This document shows, piece after piece, positions 46,801 to 56,519 of a DNA stretch of 64,000 nt. The stretch covers positions 20,956,001 through 21,020,000 of the forward strand of contig JBHGNT010000012.1 of the NCBI GenBank assembly GCA_043228905.1, given 5' to 3'. The DNA is from Azolla caroliniana. Lineage: Eukaryota > Polypodiophyta. The notes under the pieces are model-generated. The model was given only the letters and a program-made list of their open reading frames with translations, searched no databases and was not told the DNA's origin. How positions within the stretch are numbered: the stretch's first letter is position 1; every line of letters begins with the position of its first letter. The position numbers were made by a program, and so were the translations under genes.

Positions 46801-49155
46801 ACCATTCTAACTATGATTCTATATTTAAAAGGCTTGTGTACAAATATGTTGAAGGGAAAGATACAATTGGTGGCTCTCCCTTCATGGGGTGGTGTAACAT
46901 AGGACATGGAAGAAGAGAGACACAGAAGAGAACCCTAATTCTTCTGCACTATGTGCTATAGATTTCGAACACTACTTATGTAACTAATGAAAGATGATCA
47001 TTTAAATGAGAGTGGAGAGGAGAATGAAGATGAGGATGAAGGTAGTAATTGACCACAATTTGGTCCAGGAGTCGCAAACTCAAATAATTTAAAACTTTTG
47101 AATCTTACACACCAAACCAAACCTTGAAACCTTTAAACCAAAAAAATTTGAGGGATTTTCGAGCTCAACCCAATGGTTCACAAGATTTACAAATTGTATG
47201 CCAAGGATTCTCAGTTTGATTGTCGGCTCAAAGTGAATTATTGGTGATTGTACTCCTCAATTTTAATTTTTCAGTAAATGCTTATTAATTTTTTTTAAAC
47301 TTAAACCCTTGAACCCCCAAGCCAATCAAAACTAAACCCAATCAAACTGTTTACAAATCTCCGAACCTGAACCAAACTGAACTGAACCGGCTAAGCCATT
47401 TAACTGGCTCGGTTTGGCCCAAACAGAACTGTTGCTGATTCTTAGGTGAAGGACAGACCAAGAGAGGATAGGGAGTGAGAGAAGAATAATGGATGTATAA
47501 AATGAACATGTATGCAAACACAAATGGATAACTGTATTTAAAACAAATGGATAACTGTATTTAAGGCCTTGTGAATAACCTTATTCTTAATATCTTCCTG
47601 AAAATGAAATGGGAGGAGTAAGCTTGCGATAAAGAAGTCCGTTCTTTATGCTAGTTATGTGAGAGAGTGAATGATCACGGATAGAAGCACATACAGGAGC
47701 GGAGAAGGGGGTCACAGTAAGCAAAACTGGATGACTGGAAGAGCTCACTATTAATAATATGAACAACCATTAGAAGTAAGAATGAAGTTAGAGTTACATG
47801 TAAAATGCTAACTTGCCTAAGTACTATGTACCACCACATATGATTATATCATGTATATGTGATTACATGTAAAAAGTGCCCTCGTATAGTGAAATGGTTC
47901 ACATCAAAGCTACTTGAGGGACACATTGGTGTAACACTTTTAAAAAATTCTTAATAGATTTGAGATATCATTTGCTCTTAATACAACAGCTGTTTGTATG
48001 CGTATTTTAGGAACTATTGCTCACTCCAATATAATCACCCTTTCTGGAGTTGCTGAGATTGTTATTTGAATGTTTGTTTCTATAGGATCATTTATTCTAT
48101 TTGGTAAGCTAGTTTTCTCCTATATTGGCGCTGGTATTGGTCTTAAGGGTTTTAATGGTGTATGTTGTCTTTCTAGAACGGACAATCAATTTCAGGAGTT
48201 CTGCTTACAGGCATTGCTTGAATGTGTGAGCTCAGACAAGCCTGCACTTTTACATGTATGTATTGAAACCTCAAGTTTAAATGGATTCCTTTCATGAGCT
48301 TATCTTTGACATGAGCACTATTTTTTGTGAATCCTTTTCATTTTCAGGTGTACCTTTCTTTTTACACTACTGTTGAAGAATTCATTGACAGTACAAGAGG
48401 TCATACCTTAACATCAAGCAACCACTGGTGTAGATCTATGTCACTTTGTAGCCTGAAAGTAGGTTGCTTGCTTTTTTTCTTTATGTCCTTGCAGAACAGA
48501 ATATAATAATTATTCCTAGGGCAAAATTTTAATCAGATGAATACCAACGTGACACTGCTGTACCTATCTGCTTATATTCAGAAGTAGAGGGGCTTCCCCA
48601 GTGCAGTAGTCAATGTTAATCTAGGCACTCAGAAAAATATTCAGAATTTGAGGAAGGTGGAAAGGAACCCAACATTTTTTGTGAGATTGTAGAAATTGAA
48701 TTGACCTTTCTGTTTCTTTTTGTCAGATTGCACTAGTATATAGTGAGGCAGTCGTATCCCGAGCGCTACAACTCCAAGGAGGACCATTGCTACAGCAGAC
48801 CTTTCTGTTGGCTCTTTCAAAGCAGATAGATCACATTTTGGATGCCACTTTCTTTCAAAGTAAAGGTGGCTGGTTACAGAATGACCTTCAAACGTATTTG
48901 AAGAACTTCATCAGTGAAGATGGCTGGAAAAATATAAAAGATCCATTCTTAGTTTCGCAATATCTGCGGTGGTACGACATTCCACGGCCGTCTTTAATCA
49001 GCAATGGCCTCGATCAGTTGCTGGGCTGCCTACCTTTTCTTAGCTCCATCAGTACAGATACTGCAAGCCTTTTGCCTTTCTTGGCTTTATTGTTCCCTGG
49101 ATCAGCAACGAAAGCTCTAACGCAAATCTCTCCGTTGTTGTGTAGTAGCTCTTGA
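22854..49155 (+). CDS. APC1: APC1, anaphase-promoting complex/cyclosome subunit 1, 37 exons
   Basis: Exons: 22854-23065, 23997-24060, 27083-27167, 27292-27518, 32657-32762, 33949-34112, 34197-34369, 34455-34521, 35934-36104, 36212-36705, 36802-37267, 37376-37678, 38140-38232, 38407-38499, 38590-38649, 39333-39431, 39507-39647, 39720-39800, 40344-40415, 41003-41074, 42173-42266, 42340-42428, 44177-44263, 44416-44493, 44576-44697, 44779-44951, 45040-45116, 45238-45351, 45450-45551, 45692-45832, 46065-46238, 46316-46379, 46456-46595, 46679-46794, 48177-48255, 48348-48458, 48727-49155. Sum 5433 nt, 1810 residues, a little longer than the Arabidopsis protein. APC1 is the largest scaffold of the nuclear E3 ligase that ubiquitinates cyclins and securin. 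Seen: N-terminal propeller region (about 1-420; VLGAFQPFGL, WPVPFGLLLQ), mid-region with LPAGVSLPLRH, PC-repeat toroid (about 930-1440; GILLGMAAAYRGTMD, NVLEREGYALAAGLALG, AIGFLFLGGGTATFS), and C-terminal domain (CGPRYWPQD, FQEFCLQALLECVS). Intron 18 is GC-AG. Introns 2, 4 and 22 carry LINEs. Confidence 0.96.
23236..23800. repeat. Degenerate tandem repeats in APC1 intron 1
   Basis: Five or so units of roughly 100-130 bp, each with a core like CTTGCTAATT-GGTATAAGAAGTTGAGAATT followed by a GACAATGT-type segment, fill most of this intron. Units differ strongly, so the array is old. Confidence 0.65.
24215..26966 (+). mobile_element. 5'-truncated LINE in APC1 intron 2, sense orientation
   Basis: Broken plus-strand frames follow the same order as the minus-strand LINE at 28257-31485. 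They show KAQDHDGSVFEHFIYPCDTL and RWIEHTIVPIFKSGD near 24230-24390, LLYADHIVLIS (the YADD-type palm motif, second Asp changed to His) near 24875, and LLYGVETWGPSLNKA near 25415. The conserved 3' tail ends near 26965. A roughly 155-bp segment around 25553-25650 is repeated at 25711-25810. Many stops and frameshifts show it is dead. Confidence 0.85.
28149..28205 (+). mobile_element. Solo LINE 3' tail in APC1 intron 4
   Basis: TTATAGGCCATTTTGGCCTC followed by TTAAAAGACGTTAATATATC and a CTTTTTCTTTC tract matches the last 55 bases of the local LINE family. No body sequence precedes it. It faces the opposite-strand tail at 28257, about 50 bases away. Confidence 0.75.
28586..29110 (-). pseudogene. 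LINE ORF2 C-terminal part with Cys/His segment
   Basis: The 174-residue frame begins at an internal Met and contains ERICQLCHQGVESEEHYVCHC, the C-x2-C ... H-x3-C-x-C pattern placed after RT in this class of LINE. It is followed by a basic tail. This is the end of ORF2; the stretch joining it to the piece upstream is frame-broken. Confidence 0.75.
29470..29772 (-). pseudogene. LINE ORF2 post-RT region
   Basis: The frame contains LWLFDALVTPTLLYGVETWG and SLNKANHWKDLERPLVSMIA, typical of the region after the RT thumb in plant LINEs. It is matched closely by the plus-strand copy at 25350-25610. It is separated by a frameshift from the RT piece at 29783-30616. Confidence 0.75.
29783..30616 (-). 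pseudogene. LINE reverse transcriptase, catalytic YADD segment deleted
   Basis: The 277-residue frame holds the linker and finger region (FGKAQDHDGLVGEHFIYA, RWTQHTIVPILKTGD, QVGFRKGFTTLDHIFTLRAL) and the first palm motif CCFVDFRKAFDTV. Directly after this, at about 29840-29860, it jumps to TYLGVTFTG, a block normally found well after the YADD motif. A run of near-repeats of TGTAGGAGCGTGTGTA marks the junction. The product could not copy RNA. Confidence 0.85.
31107..31346 (-). pseudogene. LINE endonuclease fragment
   Basis: The frame starts MGDIILLGDFNAQTKDEQT; GDFNA is the core motif of apurinic-type LINE endonucleases. The downstream part of the domain appears at 30669-31016 in another frame. 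A 113-bp tandem duplication (30933-31045 and from 31046) lies between them. Confidence 0.75.
31488..31945 (-). mobile_element. Second LINE 3' end, 5'-truncated, next to the long copy
   Basis: The minus strand repeats the terminal coding piece, 3' UTR and tail of the copy at 28257-28720 with moderate divergence. It abuts the 5' side of that copy in the same orientation. It consists only of the last 450 bases of the family. Confidence 0.85.
35029..35436. repeat. 202-bp tandem duplication in APC1 intron 8
   Basis: Two adjacent copies start AGAATACCCGAC at 35029 and 35231 and end at ...GATAATATACACCAC. They differ at only a few positions plus a small insertion (CATGGG). Confidence 0.93.
37847..37970 (-). 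mobile_element. Solo LINE tail joined to an (AT)n microsatellite, APC1 intron 12
   Basis: A roughly 40-base AT repeat (37847-37887) is followed by the LINE tail in minus orientation: GAGACGACATTTTAAGATG, TCTCTTG, GGCCATTTTGACCTCTTAAA. In other copies the tail ends in TTCTTTC; here the AT repeat takes that place. Confidence 0.7.
40105..40330 (+). mobile_element. Two LINE tails in tandem in APC1 intron 18
   Basis: Two plus-strand tails (about 40108-40204 and 40228-40330) each run from GAGACAACATTTTAAGATG-like sequence through CCATTTTG and TTAAAAG/TTTAAGAC to an ATATCTTTCTTTC tract. They fill the end of the GC-AG intron, stopping about 15 bases before its acceptor. Confidence 0.78.
40545..40840. 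repeat. Degenerate repeats in APC1 intron 19
   Basis: TGATGGGTGAGCTACGGATA occurs at 40546 and 40641. CTGTGTTTAGTGTGCTATTT occurs at 40701 and 40795. These suggest about three overlapping units near 100 bp. Confidence 0.7.
42770..43735 (+). mobile_element. LINE remnant with internal duplication, APC1 intron 22
   Basis: Segments such as CTTGCTGAACATGGAGATA, TCATTGTTGGTATGCTGAAA and CATGACCAAAGTGGAAAA match the post-RT region of the LINEs in introns 2 and 4. A block of about 180 bp appears twice (about 42840-43020 and 43140-43345). No long frame survives and no 3' tail was seen. Confidence 0.7.
44171..44177 (+). other. NAGNAG acceptor before APC1 exon 23
   Basis: The sequence TAGCAGG offers two in-frame acceptors three bases apart (exon start 44174 or 44177). 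Use of the first would add one Gln before GCHYKH. Either keeps the frame. Confidence 0.7.
47080..47290. repeat. Dispersed repeat, copy 1 (APC1 intron 34)
   Basis: A block with CTTGAAACCTTTAAACCAAA, TTTGAGGGATT and GAATTATTGGTGATTGTAC is shared, with many substitutions, with 49605-49800. No coding capacity is evident and its class is unknown. The rest of this 1.4-kb intron shows nothing I recognise. Confidence 0.55.
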
Positions 49156-49604
49156 GCCATCTAGGCAAAAAAGAAAAAGCCATATCAATGGTTCTTTGAT
49201 TCGGAAGTGTATTTTTCTTACTGACAATAAGCTATCATAATAATATTTGCTGCCATGATTTTTACAAAGCTCGTCTTTCTTTTTGCCCATAAACATACTT
49301 GTATTTATATTTTCCCAACCTATGTGCAATTTACGGTCTTTGTTTGATGGTTCAAGCTGTGCAGTGTATCGACTTTGAACAAGGTACATGTCACATACTC
49401 GTAATCCGATTATAAGTTGCCTTGCATCACAGATCCTTGAGTCACATCCTCAATTCATCTGACAAATGTGGAAGCATATGGGAAATTGTCACATGCTGTC
49501 TTTTCCTGTGGGGTGGTTTAGATGGTGTTGAGGGATGACAAGATATTGGTTACCTATTATTGCATATGCTCACACATAGTTCCTTGAAAAATTTGTTTGG
49601 AGTC

Positions 49605-49800
49605 AAGACTGTGAAACCTTAAACCAAAACAGTTTGAAGAATTCTTATGCTCAAATGACATGGTTCAAGAGATCTCAAAATTGTTGGTAAAATGACATGG
49701 TTCAAGGTTTTAAGCTATGAGTTCATATTTTGGTTTTCAGTCAAATCGAATCATTGGTAATTGTACGCTCAACTTTTAACACTTCAATAAAGAAACTAAG
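49605..49800. repeat. Dispersed repeat, copy 2 (downstream of APC1)
   Basis: Counterpart of 47080-47290, same orientation: GAAACCTTAAACCAAAACAG, TTTGAAGAATTC and GAATCATTGGTAATTGTACG. It lies about 450 bp past the APC1 stop codon. Confidence 0.55.
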
Positions 49801-49809
49801 TTAAAATTT

Positions 49810-50600
49810 CTTAATAATATTATTACATATTACATAATTCATAAAGTTATTCGTCATATTTTTTATAAATCATAACTATATGTCCCATCCTCTAAAAAAT
49901 GCAATCTAATCAAAGTTCTAAAAAAAGACCATGCTAACTAACTATCAAAATCATTAATGATTATTCAATGCTAATCAAGTAAAATCATTAATAACTATTC
50001 AAACATCTTAGGTCTCTCAAAATTGGGAGTGCTAATAAATAGGCTATCTATACATTGTCACATGTATGCATAAAGCCTCCGCTTGAATGGTGGTGCGACA
50101 AATAGGAATTTCTCACAAATTTGTATTCTCATGTTGTAGGTGGCAGCAAAGTAGAAAAACATAAAAGTGTATATTTTGAACATGGAAGTTATGTTTCTTT
50201 TGTCATTGCCATAACGGAAGTTAATGCAATTGCTCACAAACATGCTGGCTCTAAAAAGAGTACACATATTTCAAGGAGGAACGATGAGTTTTATTTGCAT
50301 GTTCGTGAATAAAATATGATCATATGGGCAAATAATGGACTCGTGGGAACATGTGAAGACATTAATATATCTTTCTGCTTCTTTCTTTCTCTTAGAAGAT
50401 ATTAATATATCTTTCTTTCAATACGGTAAGGACACGAACCACTCGTGCGATCGTCTGAGCCTGCCTTCATTTCCATTTTCTTTATTTTGGTTCAAACCCA
50501 CTCATTTTATCGGCTCTTAGAATATATTTGTGCACTTTGTGTTTGGATGTCCGCAAAGAAGTCTGCGTCTGTGTGTCCAAATTGTGGAAAGTAACCCCAT
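49810..50600. other. Intergenic AT-rich DNA with short LINE tails
   Basis: No gene seen between APC1 and the BPA1-like gene. Two very short tail ends (GAAGACATTAATATATCTTT at about 50356 and AGAAGATATTAATATATCTT at about 50394) match the end of the LINE family in plus orientation. Confidence 0.55.
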
Positions 50601-50614
50601 GCCTCTAGCTACTT

Positions 50615-51020
50615 TACGTACATAGACATATACAATACATACAAACACACAATACAATACAAATACATATACATATACAACACATATAAATATTTACATA
50701 CATATACATATACATAAACATATACGTATACACACATACGTACGTACGTACATATGTATATACATATATACATATATACGTGTATGTATGTATATACGTT
50801 TAAATACATACATGGGTCTCAATCTCCCATGCTTTGGGAAGGGTATGCTTCTCTCATGTTGGCTTACAACAGTCAAATGAATGGAAGAAAGTAAAGGCAG
50901 CTTCCATTCACACAGGAAAGCCTCATTTCCACTGTTTCTCTTTTCTTCTTCTTCTTCTTCTTCTTCCATCCATCCATCCATCCATTAATTCATACATACA
51001 TACATACATCTATCCATCCA
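50615..51020. repeat. Microsatellite-rich leader of the BPA1-like gene
   Basis: Runs of ACATAT/ACGTAC type (about 50620-50810), then CTT repeats (50944-50966), CATC repeats and CATA repeats (50967-51020) lead up to the start codon at 51031. Confidence 0.85.
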
Positions 51021-51030
51021 TTCTTCTGCC

Positions 51031-54000
51031 ATGGCGTCTACAGGCGATTCGATCTCATCTCGAGCAGTAAGTCTCCTCCCTTCTCTCCCTCTTTGGATCT
51101 ACGCCATGTCTCTTCTGAATGAGTTTTCCTTTGCGAACTTCTTTTGGTGCCGGAAATTTGCACACATTCCTTGCTGGCATTGCTACTCATGTGCTGCCCG
51201 AAGAAGGAATATTGGCGTTTCTTTCTTCTTGATTTGATCTCTCTCCCTCTCCCCCCCCCCCCCCCCCCCCCCCCCATCCGATCCTTCCAATGTTTCTTTA
51301 GATTTGAATTTTCACACTTTACGGCAGAATGTTATCTGGTACAAAATGCTCAGTATTTGCTGAAACATTCAGAAGAAGAATGTTATTTCGTTTTCCACGT
51401 ATTGCCTTGATTTCCCGCTTGATCCACTGCTTCTTTACTGATTTTGTTAGTTTTCATGTGGATTTCACAATAAAGCAAGACATCGTAAGTATTTCCAGAG
51501 AAATTGAGGAAAAAGTTCCATTTCTTCTGTGATTTGATTCTGCCTTTGTTGATCAATCCACTCTTTCCTTTGATGAGAATGTCCACCGTCTTGCCAAAAA
51601 TAATAAGTATCTCATCAAATTCAGAAAGTGCCTTCTTTTTTGGTGATTTAATGTGCTCTTTCTTTATCTATCCATTGATGCCTCACATTTGAATGTACGG
51701 ATTCAGGAATCTTTTGCAGAAATTTTATTGTAATGGTGTCTATGTTGTTATGTGGAATTGGACATTCTTGCTATAAATGTTTTGGTAAAATTCTGCCAAC
51801 ATAATACAGTAACAGCATCTATATCGTGAATTGAACTTGCAGATTCTTGCAAGAAAAGCTCACTAAATATGCTGTCTATTTTGCAAAGGATATATAGATT
51901 TTTTGTTTGATGCATCATTTTGTTTGATGTTTCATATGCATTATAAGAAATGATTAAGCATTGATAGATGCACATCGATGACATTTCTGTAAATGTTGAA
52001 TAATATGCCTTTCTAATGAGAGAGAAGCTTGAACTTGATATTCTCATTACATTAAGAAGTTCTAATTATGAGATTGAATAAAATAGATATTAGATTGGAA
52101 GATACGATTAACTATGATCTAAAGAGATATATTTTTACTCTACATCATGAACTTATTCACATGCATGCTTATAAAGTCTGCAAACATATATCTATATTCT
52201 AAAATTCAGGGCACATAAATGCTGCATGTGTACATTAATATACAGACATTATGTGCTGATAGATGTTCTATGTTATATATCACCTTGATTCAGGTAACTG
52301 TATATACTTAATACTCTAGCGACCATGTCAAATGGAATATTGTTTAAGATCTTGCCTATATTGTAAATGTAATCATGCAGTACTTTCTTCCATACTACAT
52401 ATTCTCTTGAATGGTGCACAATGACATCTTATGTAGATGTTTGTAATTGCAAACACTTGTGATAAATAACACAAGATTGTGGATTGAAAGTATATATATC
52501 CTCGCTTATTTGCATCATTCACATTTATTTTGGAATGTTTTTAATCCCACTCTGTCTAAACTGCTACATTATGTTGAACTAATCATTTTCATACGTTGTT
52601 CAAAGGTATGAGTTCTGTTTTGATCTTGTTAAAAATGTACAAAATAAACTGCATCATCTGTAAGGATTTTCAGAATGAATTTGTAGGTATCCTCTTCACA
52701 GCCATGAACTAGGAACATCATGCTTTTTCTTTTGCATTATATAAAATATGCTCTCGAGCTCTATAGGGGCAAAGAGGATTATCCCTACTGTTTCAAGAAG
52801 CCTAGTTTGGAAATTCTACATTTCAGGATGATAAGTATTTGCGATTGCTCAATTATTTGTTTTGTGAAATCATTCTCTCTTGCAGGTGAGGACTGTGAAA
52901 GTGAGCAACCTATCACCAAATACCGTTGAACGTGACATCCACGACTTTTTCTCGTTTTGTGGGGATATCGAACGTATTGCTCTTCAGAGGTTAGAGTTGT
53001 TCATAGTTTTTACGACACTAGTAAACTCTTATCAACACCATATTATTATCATACTAAGTATTTATCCTTTTACATTTGATAGTGCTGGAAATGAGTCAAA
53101 AGTTGCATATGTGGCTTTCAGGCATGCACATGCTTTGGAGACTGCTGTCCTATTATCTGTATAATACTTTCTTTGCTATCTGTCGTTCATGTTAGTTTCA
53201 TTTTACACTGGAAAATGCTTAAATATGTCTGTCTCTATTTATTTTTTCTAGGGTGCAACAATTGTCAACCAAGTTGTGACCATTACCAATGTTGATCATT
53301 TTCCTGAGGATGCTAATACACAAACATCTGTTGTAAGAGAGCTCATTCCAATTGTTTTTAATGTGATTTTTAAAACACATATGAAATATGTCATAAGAGT
53401 ATTTATTGTTGTGTTTATGATGAAACATGAGAGTCGTTTGTAAGAGAGCTCATTGATGTATTTGTATAATGTTAATATTCAGATATGTGACAGTAGCGTT
53501 CATCGCTGTGTGTTTTTAATGGGGTTTGATTTTTAGATACACAAAAATCTGTCATAAAAAGAGCTTATTTCGAAGTGTATCTGATGTGATTGCTTCCGAA
53601 TACACAAAAATCGGTTGTAAGAGAACTCTTTGTTATGTGATTTATGTTTTCATATACACGCTTATTACATTTCTTTCTGTCATTTTTAAATAAACAAAGG
53701 TCATAAGAGAGCATGTTACTGTATATATGTCTTACTAGTGATGTGTTTAAACACATACGTAAGTTGTTAAATAGTTCTTTCCAGTGTGTTTTTAATGTGG
53801 TTTGTGTATACTCATCTGAGATGAGAGAGCTCAGATTGTGGGTTCTAAAGTGATGGCTTTTTAAATATACAAAAAACATTCAGCTCAATGTGTTAGGTTT
53901 CCTAAATGCAAAGATGTGTCATATACAGCTTTTTGAATGTGGATTCTAATATAGGTTCAAGGGAAAAACTCCAAAACAAGTTTTTCCTTTTTTTTCGCCC

Positions 54001-54649
54001 AGATGTGGATGAATTGACAGTGTAATTGCTCAGATAGCACACTTAATTACTCTTTTGGGGTTAACCACGAGAATTTGGGGAAAAAAAGAAAAAAAAAAGG
54101 GTGCCTCAGTTTTTCTGTAATGTTTAGGGTCTAGTATGAGTTTTTTCCCCTCAACTTTATCCATTTGCTTGATTCAGGGTTCACTTTTTTACGTCTATCT
54201 TATTGATGCTACAGCCTGCTGGTGTCGAAGCCAGCCCAGTATTGGGTGCTATCTCCAAGGTACAAGATGTGGTGACTTCAATGCTCGCAACGGGTTATAT
54301 TCTTGGAAAAGATGCAATGGGTAATGCAAAATCTTTTGACGAGAGGCATCGAATTTCATCAAATGCAACAACCACGATATCTTCATTAGACTCCAGATTT
54401 GGTGTTACACAAACCATCACCTCTGGTACGTCGGTCGTTAACCAACATGTGAAAGCATTAGATGAGAAGTATCAAGTATCTGAAAAAACTCGTCGAGCTT
54501 TTTCTTTCGCTGAAGAGAAAGTAACCAATGCTAGTTCAGCTATTCTCAATAATAATTATGTGCTCTCTGGAGCTTCCTGGGTCACGGGAGCTTTCAACAA
54601 GGTGGCTAAAACAGCAATAGGAGAAACAAGCCAGAAACACTTTGGATGA
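51031..54649 (+). CDS. BPA1-like RRM protein (binding partner of ACD11 family), 5 exons
   Basis: Exons 51031-51066, 52886-52989, 53083-53158, 53252-53332, 54215-54649 sum to 732 nt, giving 243 residues. The N-terminal single RRM (about 13-90) shows RNP2-like VKVSNL (16-21), VERDIHDFFSFCGDIERI and the RNP1 position KVAYVAF (53-59), then LETAVLLSGATIV, a family signature. The C-terminal part (100-243) is helical and Ala/Ser-rich with DVVTSMLATGYILGKDA and SGASWVTGAFNKVA, as in Arabidopsis BPA1 and BPL proteins. Those bind ACD11, a ceramide-1-phosphate transfer protein, and modulate cell death and immunity. Whether this copy does so is inference, and which paralogue it is cannot be told. The tiny first exon encodes only 12 residues. 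The exon 4 end could also be 53329, but GTAAGA after 53332 is the better donor and keeps phase. Confidence 0.9.
51251..51275 (+). repeat. Run of 25 cytosines in intron 1 of the BPA1-like gene
   Basis: An uninterrupted C25 tract preceded by CT-rich sequence. The opposite strand is G25, which could form quadruplex structure. Homopolymer length is often unreliable in assemblies. Confidence 0.9.
53300..53900 (+). repeat. Degenerate tandem repeats around the exon 4 donor of the BPA1-like gene
   Basis: The exon end ACACAAACATCTGTTGTAAG recurs in decayed form inside intron 4: TACACAAAAATCTGTCATAAAAAGAGCTTA (near 53538) and TACACAAAAATCGGTTGTAA (near 53600), with GTAAGAGAGCTCATT again near 53441 and ATAAGAGAGCATGTTA near 53703. 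Spacing is roughly 60-110 bp. Exon end plus donor look to have been multiplied. Confidence 0.7.
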
Positions 54650-55249
54650 AGAAGCAAGAAAGAAGGCTTAGTTAGGTATGCAGATAATAGTATTGACATG
54701 CTATTGTATTATTATTTTTTTGGAATGTGGGGATTCACATCATTGTGAAAGCTAGAAATTGGAAAATTTTATCTGGAGCCAATAATGATTCAAGGTGTAT
54801 GTGTGTATATATATATTTTCCATTTCTTCAGGACTTGTGTTCTGCCTTGAATTTATTGGGTCTTTACTAGCAGCACATTAGGTTTTTAGCTTTGAGTGAC
54901 GGATATGGATATGTATATGTAAATGAAGCTAGTAACGGTGGCACACTAAGAGCTTCTGAGACTGCTCTATTTTACCTTGTTTTCTGCTTTTAGATGTGAT
55001 ATGTCCATGTGCATGACTTGTTTAGATGGGTTCATTTCAAGTAGTAGAATTTATGCCAAGATCGTCATGACCGATATCTGTCTAGCTAATTGGGTTAGGG
55101 AAGTAGTTTTTTATTTTATTTCATTCTCCTGTTGGCATAAAAGGCTGACTCCTTCCAATTTGTATCCTAGTTGGGTTAGGGCTTAACATATAAGCAATAA
55201 CCTAACGGTGTAAAAGAGAGAGAACTTCTTGATCGTCTTGTATAGCGAT

Positions 55250-55302
<53 letters not shown>

Positions 55303-56400
55303 TGCAATAACAGAGCTTCCATTAAAACTTAAACCATGTCTATCTTTTGTTGTATCTTCTTGCCTCCATTCTGTGTAGTTTGCTGAACACATACGACAGG
55401 TCCTCATACACACACACGTATGTTTCTGCTCATATTTGATCAACATCTCCAAAGAGGCTTCGGAGCAGTGTTGAGTCTTAAAAGATGGGTTCACAATACT
55501 TTCTTTGAAGGACCAGTTGATTGTGTTCCCGTGTTATGTTTGTGACACAATGGTAGTGTGAGCTGCATTGTTTGATCCTCGATATTGTATTGATGTGATA
55601 GTGTAGTGGTAAAGCAACACTAATGTTGTGTGGGCTCTACTAAATTGATTTTTAATGTGATGTTAATGATTAAAAACCCTTCACAATTCACTATGTTGTT
55701 CTTGAACTTGATTTACATGGGATTGTGATCCGTTTATTATGGAGCCATTTAGTCTTCAGTCAATTGAGTTTGAATAAGTTCATCGATGGGCCCTCATAAT
55801 ATTCTTGCTATCACTAATGGGCCTACATAACGTTCCACTTCAAGTTGGTATAGTACCTATCCTAATACATCTTTGTACTGCTCAAGTTTGAGCTGCATAT
55901 GGTTACCATGTAGGTCAATACAACTCATAGATCACACTAGGGAGTAACAAACCAAACCTTTCTCATGAAGGATGTGCAATATGGAATGCACATGCAGTAA
56001 ATCTATTGCCAAGGAATGGCAAATAAAAGAGTTCCACCGATTGATTCAAGTTGTCTTGCAATGCTTGTAACAATTGGATATGTTGTGTGAAAATTTACTA
56101 TTCAATATGTTTAGTCGTCCTTGCACATCGGTGGAAAAAATTGAAAATAAGTTGCACCTCATAACGAGACAATGAGCCAATATCAAAGATGTATATGGTA
56201 TGTATTTTCAATCATTATTTGTTGATTGCTAGATTCATTCTCATTATTAATTCCTACCAATTGGCAACTTATGTTGTAGTTTATAGTTGTTATATTTTAT
56301 GGATATAAGAGATGGATTATGGTATAACTTACATGTTTTGGATGACCGCTCCACAAGGTTGCTTGTCTACGAACAATAGGCATATGCTACTTCCACCCAA
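54650..56400. other. Intergenic DNA with a GA microsatellite
   Basis: No gene recognised. A pure (GA)n tract lies at 55252-55297. Near 55540-55620 are stretches resembling tRNA-promoter boxes (ATGGTAGTGTGAGC, TGTTTGATCC), possibly an old tRNA-derived SINE, but too weak to call. Confidence 0.5.
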
Positions 56401-56519
56401 AAACTCAATCCATGTATTGTATGCGAATGGGTAAAGGTTTCCCACTCGAGTTCGATGAGGACCAATTGCGTGACTTTGAAAGAGCTTTCGGAGGGCTTAA
56501 TCCCGAAACTCTAGTGTTG

